From NCBI GenBank assembly GCA_030824275.1, contig JAVBXY010000031.1, positions 1-64,000 of the forward strand: 64,000 nucleotides of DNA, written 5' to 3'. The notes under the pieces are model-generated. The model saw only the letters and a list, made by a program, of their open reading frames with translations, made no database searches and had not been told where the DNA came from. Shown in pieces: positions 1-9,371 of the stretch. The stretch comes from Rhodocyclaceae bacterium. GTDB lineage: Bacteria > Pseudomonadota > Gammaproteobacteria > Burkholderiales > Rhodocyclaceae. Made by a program: the position numbers and the translations under genes. Each line of letters opens with the position of its first letter. The first letter of the stretch is position 1.

Positions 1-237
1 GACGAAGGCAAGGCCGCCCCGGAGATCACCTCGATCATGAAGCGCAACAGTTGCGGCAAGGCCCTGGACATCGCCCGCATGGCAAGAGACATGCATGGCG
101 GCAACGGCATCTCGGACGAATACGGCGTGATCCGCCATGTGGTGAATCTGGAGGTCGTGAATACCTACGAGGGTACGCACGACGTTCATGCGCTGATTCT
201 TGGCCGGGCCATGACCGATATCCAGGCATTTTCTTAA
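1..237 (+). CDS. gcdH: Glutaryl-CoA dehydrogenase, C-terminal fragment
   Basis: The last 78 residues of an acyl-CoA dehydrogenase that enters from the left edge in frame 1. The tail contains [13 protein letters not shown] and then [17 protein letters not shown], the C-terminal signature of glutaryl-CoA dehydrogenase. The glutamate of the YEGTHD motif is the catalytic base in that family. The enzyme oxidises and decarboxylates glutaryl-CoA to crotonyl-CoA in lysine, tryptophan and aromatic degradation. The FAD-binding N-terminal part lies outside the window. Another acyl-CoA dehydrogenase subfamily is possible but less likely. Confidence 0.85.
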   Translation, partial: DEGKAAPEITSIMKRNSCGKALDIARMARDMHGGNGISDEYGVIRHVVNLEVVNTYEGTHDVHALILGRAMTDIQAFS

Positions 238-275
238 GTTCCGAAGTTTTCCCCCAACCTCCCAGGAGAGCATCA

Positions 276-1427
276 ATGAAACGTCAAGTCTTGTTCAGTT
301 CGGTTCTCGTCAGCCTGCTGGTCACCGCGATTCCCGCGCTGGCTCAGCTCAAGATCGGCCTGGTCAGCTCTGCGACCGGCCCCGGCGCCGTGGTCGGCAT
401 TTCGCAGAAGAACACCGGCCAGCTGCTGCCGAAGAAGATCGGCGGGCTTGACGTCGAGTACTTCAGCTATGACGATGCCTCCGATCCGACCCAGTCCGTC
501 CAGCTGATCAAGAAGCTGCTCTCAGAGCACAAGGTGGACGCGATCATCGGGCCCTCACTGTCTCCCTCGGCCATGGGCGTGATCCAGTTCGCTGCCGAGG
601 AAAAGACACCCTTGCTGGCGCCGGTGGGCACCGCTGCCGTGGTTCTGCCCATGGACGACAAGAAGAAGTGGGTGTTCAAGACCACGCAAAACGACGATCT
701 GATCGCCGATGCGCTGATTGCTCGCATGGTCAAGTCCGGGGTCAAGACTGTCGGTTTCATTGGTGTCGCCGACCCCTTTGGCGAGAACTGGGCAAAAGTG
801 TTTACGCCCAAGGCGGAAAAGGCAGGCATCAAGGTAGTGGCCACCGAGAAATACCAGCGTAGCGACCAGAGCGTGATTGGCCAGGCGGTCAAGGTCATGG
901 GCGCCAAGCCGGATGCTGTTCTCATAGCGGCCGCTGGCGGTCCCACCGTGCTGCCGCATGCGACGCTGGTGGAGAAGGGCTACAAGGGCACTATCTACCA
1001 GACTCACGGCGCGGCCGCTCCTGACTTCGTCAAGCTCGGCGGCAAGAACGTCGAGGGTGCGGTGATGGCGGCCAGCCTGATGCTGGTGCTCGATCAGGTG
1101 CCGAACAGCCATCCCTCGAAGAAGATCGCCGCTGACTACATTGCAGCTTACGAAAAAATGCACGGCAGCAAGCCGGCTACCTTTGGCGCCAACGTCTATG
1201 ACGCCGGCCTGTTGCTGCAAAGCGCCGTGCCCGTGGCCCTGAAGAAAGCCAAGCCGGGTTCGGTCGAGTTCCGTACCGCCCTGCGTGATGCGCTGGAAGG
1301 CACCAAGGAACTCGTCGGTACCCAGGGCGTGTTCAACATGACGGCGGCGGATCACTCCGGCTTCGACAAGCGCGGCCGTGTGCTGATGACGCTGAAGGAC
1401 GGCGCCTGGAAGTTGCTGGCGGAGTAA
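276..1427 (+). CDS. ABC transporter substrate-binding protein, branched-chain amino acid (LivK) type
   Basis: A 383-residue periplasmic binding protein. The start is the ATG at 276, with an AGGAG ribosome site at 264-268, and it is followed by a classic signal peptide (KRQ, hydrophobic core, cleavage near PALAQ). The mature part begins LKIGLVSSATGPGAVVG and has the two-lobe type I periplasmic-binding fold expected of LivK/HAAT proteins (IIGPSLSPSAMG, VGFIGVADPFGENW). It lies 38 bp after gcdH and 6 bp before the flavin oxidoreductase, so it may bind an organic or aromatic acid of the same pathway. No permease or ATPase genes are in the window. The ligand cannot be told from sequence. Confidence 0.85.
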   Translation: MKRQVLFSSVLVSLLVTAIPALAQLKIGLVSSATGPGAVVGISQKNTGQLLPKKIGGLDVEYFSYDDASDPTQSVQLIKKLLSEHKVDAIIGPSLSPSAMGVIQFAAEEKTPLLAPVGTAAVVLPMDDKKKWVFKTTQNDDLIADALIARMVKSGVKTVGFIGVADPFGENWAKVFTPKAEKAGIKVVATEKYQRSDQSVIGQAVKVMGAKPDAVLIAAAGGPTVLPHATLVEKGYKGTIYQTHGAAAPDFVKLGGKNVEGAVMAASLMLVLDQVPNSHPSKKIAADYIAAYEKMHGSKPATFGANVYDAGLLLQSAVPVALKKAKPGSVEFRTALRDALEGTKELVGTQGVFNMTAADHSGFDKRGRVLMTLKDGAWKLLAE

Positions 1428-1433
1428 GACGAT

Positions 1434-2876
1434 ATGTGGCACCCACCGCAACGCATCGCATTTCTGTCGGATCGCGGGCGGGTGCCCAGCGCTGAGGAGG
1501 CGGCTGCTTCGCGCCTCTTCAGCCCGCTGGAACATGGACCGCTCACACTCTCGTCGCGCACCTGGGTACCTGCCATGGTGCCCTGGCGCGCGGACGACGA
1601 GGGCTTCGCCACACTGGCGGTCTGTGATTGGTACCGGCGTCTGGCCCAGGGCCAGCCCGGCGCCATCGTCATCGAGGCGACCGGTATCCGCGACGTGCCC
1701 AGCGGTCCGCTGCTGCGTGCTGGCCACGATCGTTACATCGATGGTCTGCGCGATGTCGTGCGCGCCATCCACGAAGGCAGTGACGGGAAAACGAAGGCTT
1801 ACATCCAGCTCATCGATTTCCTTGCCATCAAGCGCCGCCCCGAGCGGCAGAAATTTTTCGAACGCTTCCTGCGCATCACCGAGCGGCATCGCAGCCTGCT
1901 CGGCCTGAATGACGAGGAGGCGATCCGCAATCGGCTCATCGGCATGGGCGACGAGGAGCTGCGCACCTTGCTCGACGCGCGCGAGTGGGAATCGCTGCAG
2001 CAGGGTGCCCGCGAGCAGGTCGGCGATGTCGAGCTACCGCACATCCGCGAATTGCCGCAGGTGTTGCCGGAACTGTTCGCTGCGGCCGCCGTTCGCGCCA
2101 AGACCGCGGGCTTCGACGGTATCGAATTGCATTACGCCCACGCCTACACCATGGCCTCCTTTCTATCGCCGAAAAACATGCGCACGGACGGTTATGGCGG
2201 TAGTCGTGAACATCGCGTGCGCCTGCCACTGGAGGTTTTCGCCGCCGTTCGCCGTGCTGTCAGCGTCGACTTTTCCGTGGGCTGCCGTTTCCTCGCCGAG
2301 GAATGCATCGAGAGTGGCGGTACGGTGGAGGACGCAATGTTCTATGGCGTCGAGTTCGCCCGCGCCGGCATGGACTTTCTCTCGCTCTCGCGCGGTGGCA
2401 AGTTCGACGATGCCAAGCAGCCGAAGGTGGGCGAGGCCGCCTATCCCTACACGGGCATCTCAGGCTACGAGTGCATGCCGCAATATCTGTCGGATGCCCA
2501 AGGCCCCTTTGGCCGCAACCTGGCGGCGACCAAGGCGGTGCGCGATGCTGTACGCGCGGCGGGATTCACCACACCCATCGTCGTCGCCGGCGGTATTCAC
2601 AACTTCAGTCAGGCCGAAGCAGCACTGGCCGACGGCATCGCCGACATCGTTGGCAGTGCCCGCCAGAGCATCGCCGATCCGGAATGGTGGAAGAAGCTAC
2701 GCGAAGGTCGCGGCGACGCGGTGCACCTGTGCGAATACAAGAATTACTGCGAAGGCCTCGACCAGAAGCACAAGGAAGTCACCTGCCAACTCTGGGATCG
2801 CGTTGATCTGAATGCACCGGGCACGACGCGGACCAAGGACGGCAAGCGCCGTCTTATCCCGCCGCCAGGCTGGTAA
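1434..2876 (+). CDS. NADH:flavin oxidoreductase, old yellow enzyme family
   Basis: A 480-residue TIM-barrel FMN enzyme. The motif from HYAHAYTMASFLSPKNMR to DGYGGSREHRVRLPLEV matches the central active-site and FMN region of OYE/2,4-dienoyl-CoA reductase-type proteins. Near the C-terminus VVAGGIHNFSQAEAALADG and DIVGSARQSIADPEWW form the FMN-phosphate site. A residue 120-200 segment rich in charged helices is longer than in classical OYE. It likely reduces an enoate or enone with NAD(P)H. The start lies 6 bp after the binding-protein stop, so the two are probably co-transcribed with gcdH. Its C-terminus has scattered cysteines but no clear 4Fe-4S domain of the 2,4-dienoyl-CoA reductase type. 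Confidence 0.8.
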   Translation: MWHPPQRIAFLSDRGRVPSAEEAAASRLFSPLEHGPLTLSSRTWVPAMVPWRADDEGFATLAVCDWYRRLAQGQPGAIVIEATGIRDVPSGPLLRAGHDRYIDGLRDVVRAIHEGSDGKTKAYIQLIDFLAIKRRPERQKFFERFLRITERHRSLLGLNDEEAIRNRLIGMGDEELRTLLDAREWESLQQGAREQVGDVELPHIRELPQVLPELFAAAAVRAKTAGFDGIELHYAHAYTMASFLSPKNMRTDGYGGSREHRVRLPLEVFAAVRRAVSVDFSVGCRFLAEECIESGGTVEDAMFYGVEFARAGMDFLSLSRGGKFDDAKQPKVGEAAYPYTGISGYECMPQYLSDAQGPFGRNLAATKAVRDAVRAAGFTTPIVVAGGIHNFSQAEAALADGIADIVGSARQSIADPEWWKKLREGRGDAVHLCEYKNYCEGLDQKHKEVTCQLWDRVDLNAPGTTRTKDGKRRLIPPPGW

Positions 2877-3716
2877 TCAGAAGCGCAGGGCGCCGGTCAG
2901 CGATTCCACTTCGCTGGCGGATTCGCTGAGGATGGCGGTAAGGGTGTCTTCGCCGACCACCATGTCCAGCGAGGGCTTGCCGGCTTCCTGTCCTTGGGGC
3001 GGCGGGGGTGTGAAGGGCGAGGCCACCGGAGCGAGTTCATTGGCCAGCAAGAGCGTATCGCCGAGGCTGGTCGGCGGCATGGCGAGAAAACCTTCCCACA
3101 TCGCCTCGATGCCCGCCGCCACTGGAGCCGGGATGCCCAGCGCCTTCAGCACGGCGCGGCCGATGGCGATTTCAGCGGCTTCCTCGTCCGGATCGGCGGC
3201 CACCGGATCAAGCAGGGACGGATAGTCCTTGGCGCGGGACAGCAGATAGAAACTGCCGACCTCATGCACGATACCAGCGAACAAGGCAGTTTCAGGATCG
3301 GTATGGGTGACCTGGCGGGCGAGAGTGTGAGCCAGGGCTGCGACGTGGGCCGTGTGTTCCCAGAGCTGGCCCGCCAGTTTCTGTTGCGCCGGATCGGGCG
3401 AGGCGCCGGACATCTGGCGCGTCACCATTGCTGTTGCCAGCGAGCGGACGGTGCGGAAGCCCAAACGGGTAACGGCGACCTTCACATCGCTGATTTCGCG
3501 GCCAGCCCGGTTATAGACCGCAGAGTTGGCGATGGCGACGACGCGGGCTGCCAGTACCGGCTCCGCTTGCACCAGCTTTGCCGCCGTGTCGATGTGACAG
3601 TCCGGATTATCCAGGGCGCGCTGGACGCGTAAGGCAACCTCGGCACTGGTAGGAAACGCCAGTTCTCCCTGACCTACCTGGGTGACGATGGTATTGAGCG
3701 CGTCGAGTCGATTCAT
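2877..3716 (-). CDS. HDOD domain signalling protein
   Basis: A 279-residue cytoplasmic protein on the minus strand, ending base-to-base against the convergent oxidoreductase. Residues 15-215 form an HDOD domain: a helical start (LAFPTSAEVALRVQRALDNP), then LVQAEPVLAARVVAIANSA, RLGFRTVRSLATA and FAGIVHEVGSFYLL. HDOD proteins resemble HD phosphohydrolases that have lost metal ligands and usually act as scaffolds in signalling or stress control. The C-terminal 60 residues, which include a PFTPPPPQGQEAG linker, match nothing I recognise. It is apparently a single-gene unit; its input signal is unknown. Confidence 0.8.
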   Translation of the reverse strand: MNRLDALNTIVTQVGQGELAFPTSAEVALRVQRALDNPDCHIDTAAKLVQAEPVLAARVVAIANSAVYNRAGREISDVKVAVTRLGFRTVRSLATAMVTRQMSGASPDPAQQKLAGQLWEHTAHVAALAHTLARQVTHTDPETALFAGIVHEVGSFYLLSRAKDYPSLLDPVAADPDEEAAEIAIGRAVLKALGIPAPVAAGIEAMWEGFLAMPPTSLGDTLLLANELAPVASPFTPPPPQGQEAGKPSLDMVVGEDTLTAILSESASEVESLTGALRF

Positions 3717-3818
3717 GGTGCGATTCTACTTGCTCGGGCCATGCCGAGGGAAAGGTTTCTGATACTCCAAAATCACCCCGATGGGCTGGAATCAGGCCCC
3801 TCGCGATAGAATGGATGG

Positions 3819-4691
3819 ATGAAGCTTTCCCGTTCCGAATTCCAGCAATTGCGTGGCCGTCGTACCCATGTTCGTCATTGGGGCGAGGATGGCTCGCCTT
3901 TGCTGGTGATGCTCCACGGCTGGGGCGACGTGTCCGCGTCCTGGCAGTTCATCGTCGATGAACTGGCTCGTGACTGGCATGTGGTGGCCCCTGACTGGCG
4001 CGGTTTCGGCCAGTCGCAGTGGAACCGCGACGCCTACTGGTTCCCCGACTACATCGCCGATCTCGATCTGTTGCTGGAGCAACTGTCGCCGCAGGCACCG
4101 GTTCGCCTGGTCGCTCATAGCCTCGGCGGCAACGTCGCCTGCCTGTATGCCGGTATCCGTCCCGAGCGTGTGGCCGGTTTGGTGAATCTCGAGGGCACCG
4201 GCTTGCCGCGTCACGATGCCGACGAGGCGCCGACCCGCTATGCCAAATGGCTCGGTCAGGTGCGCGATGGTATGAGCGCTTTCCGTTCCTATCCGGACCA
4301 GGCCGCCTTCGCTGCGCGTTTGCAGAAAGAGAATCTGCGCCTGTCCGATGCCAAGGCGCAATTCCTTGCCCGTCACATGGGCGAGGACGATGGCGCTGAT
4401 GGTATTCGCCTTGCCGCCGATCCCGGCCACCGCTGGGTCAATCCCATTCTTTATCGGGTCGAAGAGGCGATGGCCATCTGGCGCCGGATGACGGCGCCGA
4501 TGCTCTGGGTCACCGGTCGTGATTCCTTCCTCTTTCGCGATTTCTTCGCTGCCGACTCCGAGGACTATCGCAGTCGCATAGCCTGCTTTGCCTCGGTGAA
4601 AGAGGTGATGCTGGAAGAATCCGGCCACAACCTTCACCATGATCAGCCACAGGCGGTGGCGAACCTGATCGAGGAATTCTTTCCCCGATGA
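3819..4691 (+). CDS. Alpha/beta hydrolase
   Basis: A 290-residue alpha/beta hydrolase. It has the oxyanion strand MLHGWGDVSASW, the GFGQS turn, the nucleophile elbow AHSLGGN with its serine, a late acidic residue in the WVTGRDSFLF strand and the catalytic histidine in EESGHNLHHDQP near the C-terminus. It shares the fold of serine hydrolases, haloalkane dehalogenases and epoxide hydrolases; the serine nucleophile argues for an esterase or hydrolase. The stop overlaps the rnm start by 4 bp (ATGA), so the two are translationally coupled. The substrate is unknown. Confidence 0.85.
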   Translation: MKLSRSEFQQLRGRRTHVRHWGEDGSPLLVMLHGWGDVSASWQFIVDELARDWHVVAPDWRGFGQSQWNRDAYWFPDYIADLDLLLEQLSPQAPVRLVAHSLGGNVACLYAGIRPERVAGLVNLEGTGLPRHDADEAPTRYAKWLGQVRDGMSAFRSYPDQAAFAARLQKENLRLSDAKAQFLARHMGEDDGADGIRLAADPGHRWVNPILYRVEEAMAIWRRMTAPMLWVTGRDSFLFRDFFAADSEDYRSRIACFASVKEVMLEESGHNLHHDQPQAVANLIEEFFPR

Positions 4692-5530
4692 AGCCGCTCA
4701 ACGCCGACCTCCACTGCCATTCCACGGTTTCCGACGGACTGCTGACGCCGGCCGAGGTGGTGCGTCGCGCTCATGGCAATGGCGTCGAACTGTTGGCCCT
4801 GACCGATCACGATGAACTTGGCGGACTGACCGAGGCGCGGGCTGCCGCCGACGAGGTCGGGCTGCGCTTTCTCGATGGCGTCGAGGTGTCGATTTCCTGG
4901 GGCGATGACCAGACGGTGCATATCGTGGCCCTCGGTGTCGATCCGACGAATCCGGCCTTGGTTGCCGGCCTGCAACAGGTACGCAGCGGCCGCGATTCCC
5001 GCGCCGGGCGTATGGCGGCGGAACTCGACAAGGTCGGCATCCATGGCGCCTATGAAGGTGCCCTGCGCCATGCCGGCAACCCGGCGCTGATCAGTCGCGC
5101 CCACTTCGCCCGCTACATCGTCGAGCAGGGACGGGCGAAGGATACGAAGTCCGTGTTCGATTACTGGCTGGCCAAGGGCAAGCCGGGCTACGTCCAGCAT
5201 GCCTGGGCCTCGCTGGAGGATGCGGTGTCGTGGATAGTCGGCGCTGGCGGTACGGCGGTGGTGGCACATCCCGGCCGTTACCGGATGTCGAAGGCCGAGC
5301 GGCACACGCTTTTTGCCGCCTTCAAGGATATGGGCGGACGGGGGGTCGAAGTGCTCTCCGGTTCCCACAATGCGGAGGAGGTGGCCGAGTTCTCGCGCGT
5401 CTGCCGCGAATTCGGTTTCCTGGCTTCCCGCGCTTCCGATTTTCACGGTCCCGGCGAAAGCTGGATCGATCTGGGCAAAATGCCCGACCTGCCCGAGGGC
5501 TTGACCCCGGTCTGGTCGCAATTCATCTGA
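4688..5530 (+). CDS. rnm: PHP-domain 5'-3' exoribonuclease / 3',5'-nucleoside bisphosphate phosphatase (YciV family)
   Basis: A 280-residue PHP metallophosphoesterase. Metal-binding motifs are visible: DLHCHS near the start, LTDHDEL, HFARYIV, VVAHPGRY and the C-terminal SDFHGPG. This is the order of E. coli YciV (RNase AM), which trims 5' ends of rRNA and hydrolyses pAp-type nucleotides. As in enterobacteria it is followed by the yciO-type gene. The stretch encoding IVGAGGTA (5235-5258) is identical over 22 bases to the short dispersed repeat found later in the window. The protein motif is normal for the family there, so it is probably not an insertion. Confidence 0.88.
   Translation: MKPLNADLHCHSTVSDGLLTPAEVVRRAHGNGVELLALTDHDELGGLTEARAAADEVGLRFLDGVEVSISWGDDQTVHIVALGVDPTNPALVAGLQQVRSGRDSRAGRMAAELDKVGIHGAYEGALRHAGNPALISRAHFARYIVEQGRAKDTKSVFDYWLAKGKPGYVQHAWASLEDAVSWIVGAGGTAVVAHPGRYRMSKAERHTLFAAFKDMGGRGVEVLSGSHNAEEVAEFSRVCREFGFLASRASDFHGPGESWIDLGKMPDLPEGLTPVWSQFI
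5236..5257 (+). repeat. Match to short dispersed repeat inside rnm
   Basis: Twenty-two bases (AGTCGGCGCTGGCGG then TACGGCG) identical to the core of the copy at 55640-55665. It encodes VGAGGTA in a place where YciV proteins normally have an AGG-type turn, so it may be a chance match or even an ancestral source rather than an inserted element. Confidence 0.4.
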
Positions 5531-5536
5531 TTCCCC

Positions 5537-6172
5537 ATGGCCCAGCTATTTCATATCCATCCCGAGCATCCGCAGCCGCGCTTGATCAAACATGCGGCAG
5601 AGATCGCCCGCAGCGGCGGCCTGATCGCCTTGCCCACCGACGCCGCCTATTCGCTGGCGGGCGTTTCCGGCTACGCGCCACTGCTGGACCGCATCCGCAC
5701 CATCCGCGATGTCGATGATCGCCACCATTTCACGCTGATGGTCCGCGACCTGTCCGAGATCGCCACCTATGCGCGAGTGGACAATGTCCAGTACCGCCTG
5801 CTCAAGGCCACCACGCCGGGGGCCTATACCTTCATTCTCGAAGGCACCAAGGAACTGCCGCGCCGATTGCTGCATCCGAAACGCAAGACCATTGGCCTGC
5901 GCGTCCCCGATCATCCCCTGGCTCTGGCCCTGCTGGAGGAACTCGATGAACCGCTGTTGACCTCGACCCTGATCCTGCCCGGCGACGAGCTGCCGATGGT
6001 CGATGCCGAGGAAATCCGCGAACGACTGGAAAAACTGGTGGATCTGGTGATCGATGCCGGCCATTGCGGCACCGACATGACCACGGTGGTCAATCTGGTC
6101 GGCAGCCAGCCCGAACTGGTGCGCGCCGGCAAGGGCGATCTGGCTGCCCTGGGCCTGGAAGCGCCCGAATAA
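5537..6172 (+). CDS. L-threonylcarbamoyladenylate synthase-type protein (YciO/Sua5/YrdC family)
   Basis: A 211-residue single-domain YrdC-fold protein. The N-terminal IARSGGLIALPTDAAYSLAG corresponds to the threonine/ATP pocket strand of TsaC and YciO, followed by RDLSEIATYARV and the TTPGAYTFILEGTKELP segment typical of YciO. TsaC makes threonylcarbamoyl-AMP for the t6A37 tRNA modification; the YciO branch is related, and its in vivo role is less clear. The position directly after rnm matches the enterobacterial yciV-yciO order and favours the YciO branch. Confidence 0.82.
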   Translation: MAQLFHIHPEHPQPRLIKHAAEIARSGGLIALPTDAAYSLAGVSGYAPLLDRIRTIRDVDDRHHFTLMVRDLSEIATYARVDNVQYRLLKATTPGAYTFILEGTKELPRRLLHPKRKTIGLRVPDHPLALALLEELDEPLLTSTLILPGDELPMVDAEEIRERLEKLVDLVIDAGHCGTDMTTVVNLVGSQPELVRAGKGDLAALGLEAPE

Positions 6173-6208
6173 GGTCAAACAGGGCCATCTGTTAGAATCC
6201 CGCATCCC

Positions 6209-6853
6209 ATGAATGCTATCCAGACGCTGGCGATTTCCGCCCTGCCGGTGATTTTTGCCATCACCCTGCACGAAGCGGCCCACGGCTATGCGGCGCGCCA
6301 CTTCGGCGATCCGACGGCATGGCAGCTTGGGCGGATCAGTCTCAACCCCCTGCGGCACGTCGATCTGGTGGGGACCATCATTGTCCCTGCGGTGATCCTG
6401 TTGCTCTCCGCTGGTGGTTTGCTGTTCGGCTGGGCCAAGCCGGTGCCGGTTAACTTCAGCAATCTGCGGCGGCCAAAGCAGGACATGCTCTGGGTGGCTG
6501 CCGCCGGACCGGGGGCGAATTTATTGATGGCGCTGGCCTGGGTGCTGGTGCTGAAGATCGCGGTAGGCATGCCGGAGCATGTCTATTCGGATGCGATGAA
6601 GGAGATGGCACGGGTGGGCATCAGCATCAACGGGGTGTTGATGATCCTCAACCTGCTGCCCCTGCCGCCGCTGGATGGCGGCCGCATCGTGGTGAGCCTG
6701 TTGCCGCCGCGAGCGGCATGGAAATTTGCGCAGCTGGAGCGCTGGGGCTTCCCCATCCTGCTGGCGCTGCTGTTTTTCGGTGTGCTGGATACGATTTTGC
6801 GTCCCCTGTTGCGCCTGTTTTTTACCTTGATGATGACCTTGTTCAACTTCTGA
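6209..6853 (+). CDS. Site-2 protease family (M50) membrane metalloprotease
   Basis: A 214-residue integral membrane protein. The zinc motif HEAAH (HExxH) sits in the first membrane segment (FAITLHEAAHGYAA), and the third ligand motif LNLLPLPPLDGGRIV (NxxPxxxLDGG) is intact in the C-terminal half. It belongs to the compact YwhC/Rip2-like M50 group without PDZ domains. It should cut substrates within the inner membrane; the substrate is unknown. It is followed after one base by trpS, an arrangement common in betaproteobacteria. A TAGAAT box at 6193-6198 could be a -10 element. Confidence 0.88.
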   Translation: MNAIQTLAISALPVIFAITLHEAAHGYAARHFGDPTAWQLGRISLNPLRHVDLVGTIIVPAVILLLSAGGLLFGWAKPVPVNFSNLRRPKQDMLWVAAAGPGANLLMALAWVLVLKIAVGMPEHVYSDAMKEMARVGISINGVLMILNLLPLPPLDGGRIVVSLLPPRAAWKFAQLERWGFPILLALLFFGVLDTILRPLLRLFFTLMMTLFNF

Positions 6854-6854
6854 C

Positions 6855-8057
6855 ATGTACGCTGAAAAAGTTCTTTCCGGCATGCGCCCCACGGGTCGCC
6901 TCCACCTTGGCCACTATCACGGCGTACTCGCCAACTGGATCAAGCTCCAGCACGAGTTTCCCTGCCTCTTCTTCGTCGCTGACTGGCATGCGCTGACCAC
7001 CGCCTACGACGAGCCGGGCACCATCACCCAGAATGCCTACGACATGATCGTGGACTGGCTGGCTGCCGGCGTCGATCCGCAGCAGGCGACCATCTTCATC
7101 CAGTCCAAGGTGCCTGAGCACGCCGAGCTGCATCTGCTGCTGTCGATGATGACGCCGCAGGGCTGGCTGGAGCGCGTGCCGACCTACAAGGACCAGCAGG
7201 AAAAGCTGTCGCACAAGGACCTGACCACCTACGGCTTCCTCGGCTATCCGCTGCTGCAAGCCGCCGACATCCTGATCTATCGCGCCGACCGCGTACCGGT
7301 AGGCGAGGACCAGGTGCCGCACATCGAGTTCACTCGCGAGATCGCCCGTCGCTTCAATCATCTTTACGGACAGGAGCCCGGCTTCGAGGACAAGGCCCGC
7401 GAGGCGGTCAAGAAGCTCGGCAGCAAGCGCGCCAAGCTGTACGAGGAACTGCGTACCCGCTATCAGGAAAAGGGCGAAGCCGATGCGCTGGAGCAGGCCC
7501 ATGCTCTTCTCGACGAGGCGCAGAGTCTTTCCCATGGCGACCGCGAGCGGCTCTTCGGCTGGCTCGAAGGCGCGCGCAAGATGATTCTTGTGGAACCGGA
7601 TGCGTTGCTCACCGAGGCCTCGCGCATGCCCGGCCTCGACGGCGGCAAGATGTCCAAGTCCTATGGCAACACGATCTTCCTGCGCGAGGATGCCGACTCC
7701 ATCAGCAAGAAAATCCGCACCATGCAGACCGACCCGCAGCGGGTGCGGCGTACCGATCCGGGCGATCCGGAAAAGTGCCCGGTGTGGCAGTTCCATCTGA
7801 TTTATTCCAGTGAGGAAGTTCGCGGCTGGGTGCAGACCGGTTGCCGTTCCGCCGGCATTGGTTGCATCGAATGCAAGCAACCGGTGATCGATGGCGTGCT
7901 GAAGGAGCAGGAGCCCATGCGTGAGCGGGCCCGCATGTACGAGGAAGACCCGCAACTGGTAAAGAACATCATAGCCGACGGTTGTGAGAAAGCGCGCAAG
8001 CTGGCGCAGGAAACCATGCGCGATGTACGCGAAGCCATGGGGCTCGACTATGGTTGA
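6855..8057 (+). CDS. trpS: Tryptophanyl-tRNA synthetase
   Basis: A 400-residue class I aminoacyl-tRNA synthetase. The HIGH-like motif is HLGHY (in PTGRLHLGHYHGVLANW) and the KMSKS motif is intact in DGGKMSKSYGNTIF. Between them, SYPLLQAADILIYRADRVPVGEDQ-type sequence gives the tryptophan/ATP pocket (seen here as GYPLLQAADILIYRADRVPV). It is longer than E. coli TrpS (334) because of a charged helical insertion at about 165-235, which includes LEQAHALLDEAQSLSHGD; I recall similar long TrpS proteins in this bacterial class. It charges tRNA-Trp. The 3' end overlaps yigI by 8 bp. Confidence 0.95.
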   Translation: MYAEKVLSGMRPTGRLHLGHYHGVLANWIKLQHEFPCLFFVADWHALTTAYDEPGTITQNAYDMIVDWLAAGVDPQQATIFIQSKVPEHAELHLLLSMMTPQGWLERVPTYKDQQEKLSHKDLTTYGFLGYPLLQAADILIYRADRVPVGEDQVPHIEFTREIARRFNHLYGQEPGFEDKAREAVKKLGSKRAKLYEELRTRYQEKGEADALEQAHALLDEAQSLSHGDRERLFGWLEGARKMILVEPDALLTEASRMPGLDGGKMSKSYGNTIFLREDADSISKKIRTMQTDPQRVRRTDPGDPEKCPVWQFHLIYSSEEVRGWVQTGCRSAGIGCIECKQPVIDGVLKEQEPMRERARMYEEDPQLVKNIIADGCEKARKLAQETMRDVREAMGLDYG

Positions 8058-8538
8058 GAAGGCGAAGCGGCATATCGCCGATCAGCCTGAACTCGTCGCC
8101 GCGTTACGGGCGATCTTCGAGGACCTCGTGCCTTTCAACAAGGCGCTGGGCATGATGATCACCTCCCTCGATCCAGCGGCCCCGAAGCTGCGTATCGAAA
8201 TGAAGCCCGACATGGTGGGCAATTTCATGCGCGGCATCCTGCATGGTGGGGTGATTTCAGCGGTACTCGATGTCGCCTGCGGTGTGGGTGCCATGCTCTC
8301 CGTCATCGAGAAGCATCTGGAGCACGACGAATCCGTAGAGGAGCAGGTGGCGCGTTTCTCCCGCATCGGCACCATCGACCTGCGCGTGGACTATCTGCGT
8401 CCCGGCACTGGCAAGTGGTTCGAGGCCAGCGCAGAAGTGATCCGTTCCGGCTCCCGCGTCGCCGTGGTGCGATCCGAGCTACGCAACGACAGCAATGAGC
8501 TTGTGGCAGCGGCAGTTGCCGCCTACACGGTGGGCTAG
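8050..8538 (+). CDS. yigI: YigI-type acyl-CoA thioesterase (hotdog fold)
   Basis: A 162-residue hotdog-fold protein. MVGNFMRGILHGGVISAVLDVACG and RIGTIDLRVDYLRPG match E. coli YigI almost motif for motif, including the HGGV active-site helix start. YigI hydrolyses medium- to long-chain acyl-CoA. I chose the ATG at 8050, which begins inside the trpS 3' end (8 bp overlap); the more upstream ATG would lie in the trpS reading region and add 22 basic residues with no family counterpart. It is followed 2 bp later by scpA. Confidence 0.85.
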   Translation: MVEKAKRHIADQPELVAALRAIFEDLVPFNKALGMMITSLDPAAPKLRIEMKPDMVGNFMRGILHGGVISAVLDVACGVGAMLSVIEKHLEHDESVEEQVARFSRIGTIDLRVDYLRPGTGKWFEASAEVIRSGSRVAVVRSELRNDSNELVAAAVAAYTVG

Positions 8539-8540
8539 GC

Positions 8541-9371
8541 ATGGACGAGATCGTCGTCGACTCCGTTTCTCCCGTTCCGGCCCTTGTCGTCGAGCCGCAC
8601 CTGCCCAGGGTGTATGGCGAGATCATGGCCGAGATGCCGCGCGATCTCTACATTCCACCGGATGCACTGGAAATTATCCTCGACTCCTTCGAGGGGCCGC
8701 TGGACCTGCTGCTCTATCTGATCCGCAAGGCCAACATCAGCGTCCTCGATATTCCGATGGCACCGCTGACCAAGCAGTACCTCAAGTACATCGAGGAAAT
8801 GCGTCACCACAATCTCGAACTGGCGGCCGAGTATCTCCTGATGGCGGCCATGCTGATCGAGATCAAGGCTCGCATGCTGCTGCCGCGTCCGCCCAAGGCC
8901 GACGACGGCGAGCCGGAGGATCCTCGCGCCGAGCTGGTTCGTCGCCTGCTCGAATACGAGCGCATGAAGGCGGCAGCGGCGAAGCTGGACGAGCTGCCCG
9001 TCGCTGGACGTGACTACGAATGGATCACGGTCTGGATCGCCGACAAGGTGGTCGAACGCCAGCCCGACGTTAGCCTGCATGATCTGCAACTGGCCTGGTT
9101 GTCGCTGATGAAGCACGCCAGCGTTCGTCAGCACCACAAGATTTCCCGTGGAGAACTCTCGGTGCGCGAACACATGAGCATCATGCTGCGCAAGCTCCAG
9201 GGACGCGGCTATGTGGTGTTTGAAGAGCTTTTCGACCTGACCCTGGGCGCGCAGGGTCTGGTGGTGAGTTTTCTCGCCATGCTTGAGTTGGCGCGCGAGT
9301 CGATGGTCGAAATCACCCAGAACGAGGCCCTGGCGCCCATTTATGTGAAACTGCCCGATGCAGCTCTATAA
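8541..9371 (+). CDS. scpA: Segregation and condensation protein A (kleisin)
   Basis: A 276-residue ScpA. The defining N-terminal motif [24 protein letters not shown] is present at about residues 48-70, followed by [22 protein letters not shown], the SMC-binding helices. The C-terminal winged helix ([24 protein letters not shown]) closes the ring against SMC. A 40-residue N-terminal extension precedes the kleisin core. It works with ScpB and SMC in chromosome condensation. The stop overlaps the scpB start by 14 bp. Confidence 0.93.
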   Translation: MDEIVVDSVSPVPALVVEPHLPRVYGEIMAEMPRDLYIPPDALEIILDSFEGPLDLLLYLIRKANISVLDIPMAPLTKQYLKYIEEMRHHNLELAAEYLLMAAMLIEIKARMLLPRPPKADDGEPEDPRAELVRRLLEYERMKAAAAKLDELPVAGRDYEWITVWIADKVVERQPDVSLHDLQLAWLSLMKHASVRQHHKISRGELSVREHMSIMLRKLQGRGYVVFEELFDLTLGAQGLVVSFLAMLELARESMVEITQNEALAPIYVKLPDAAL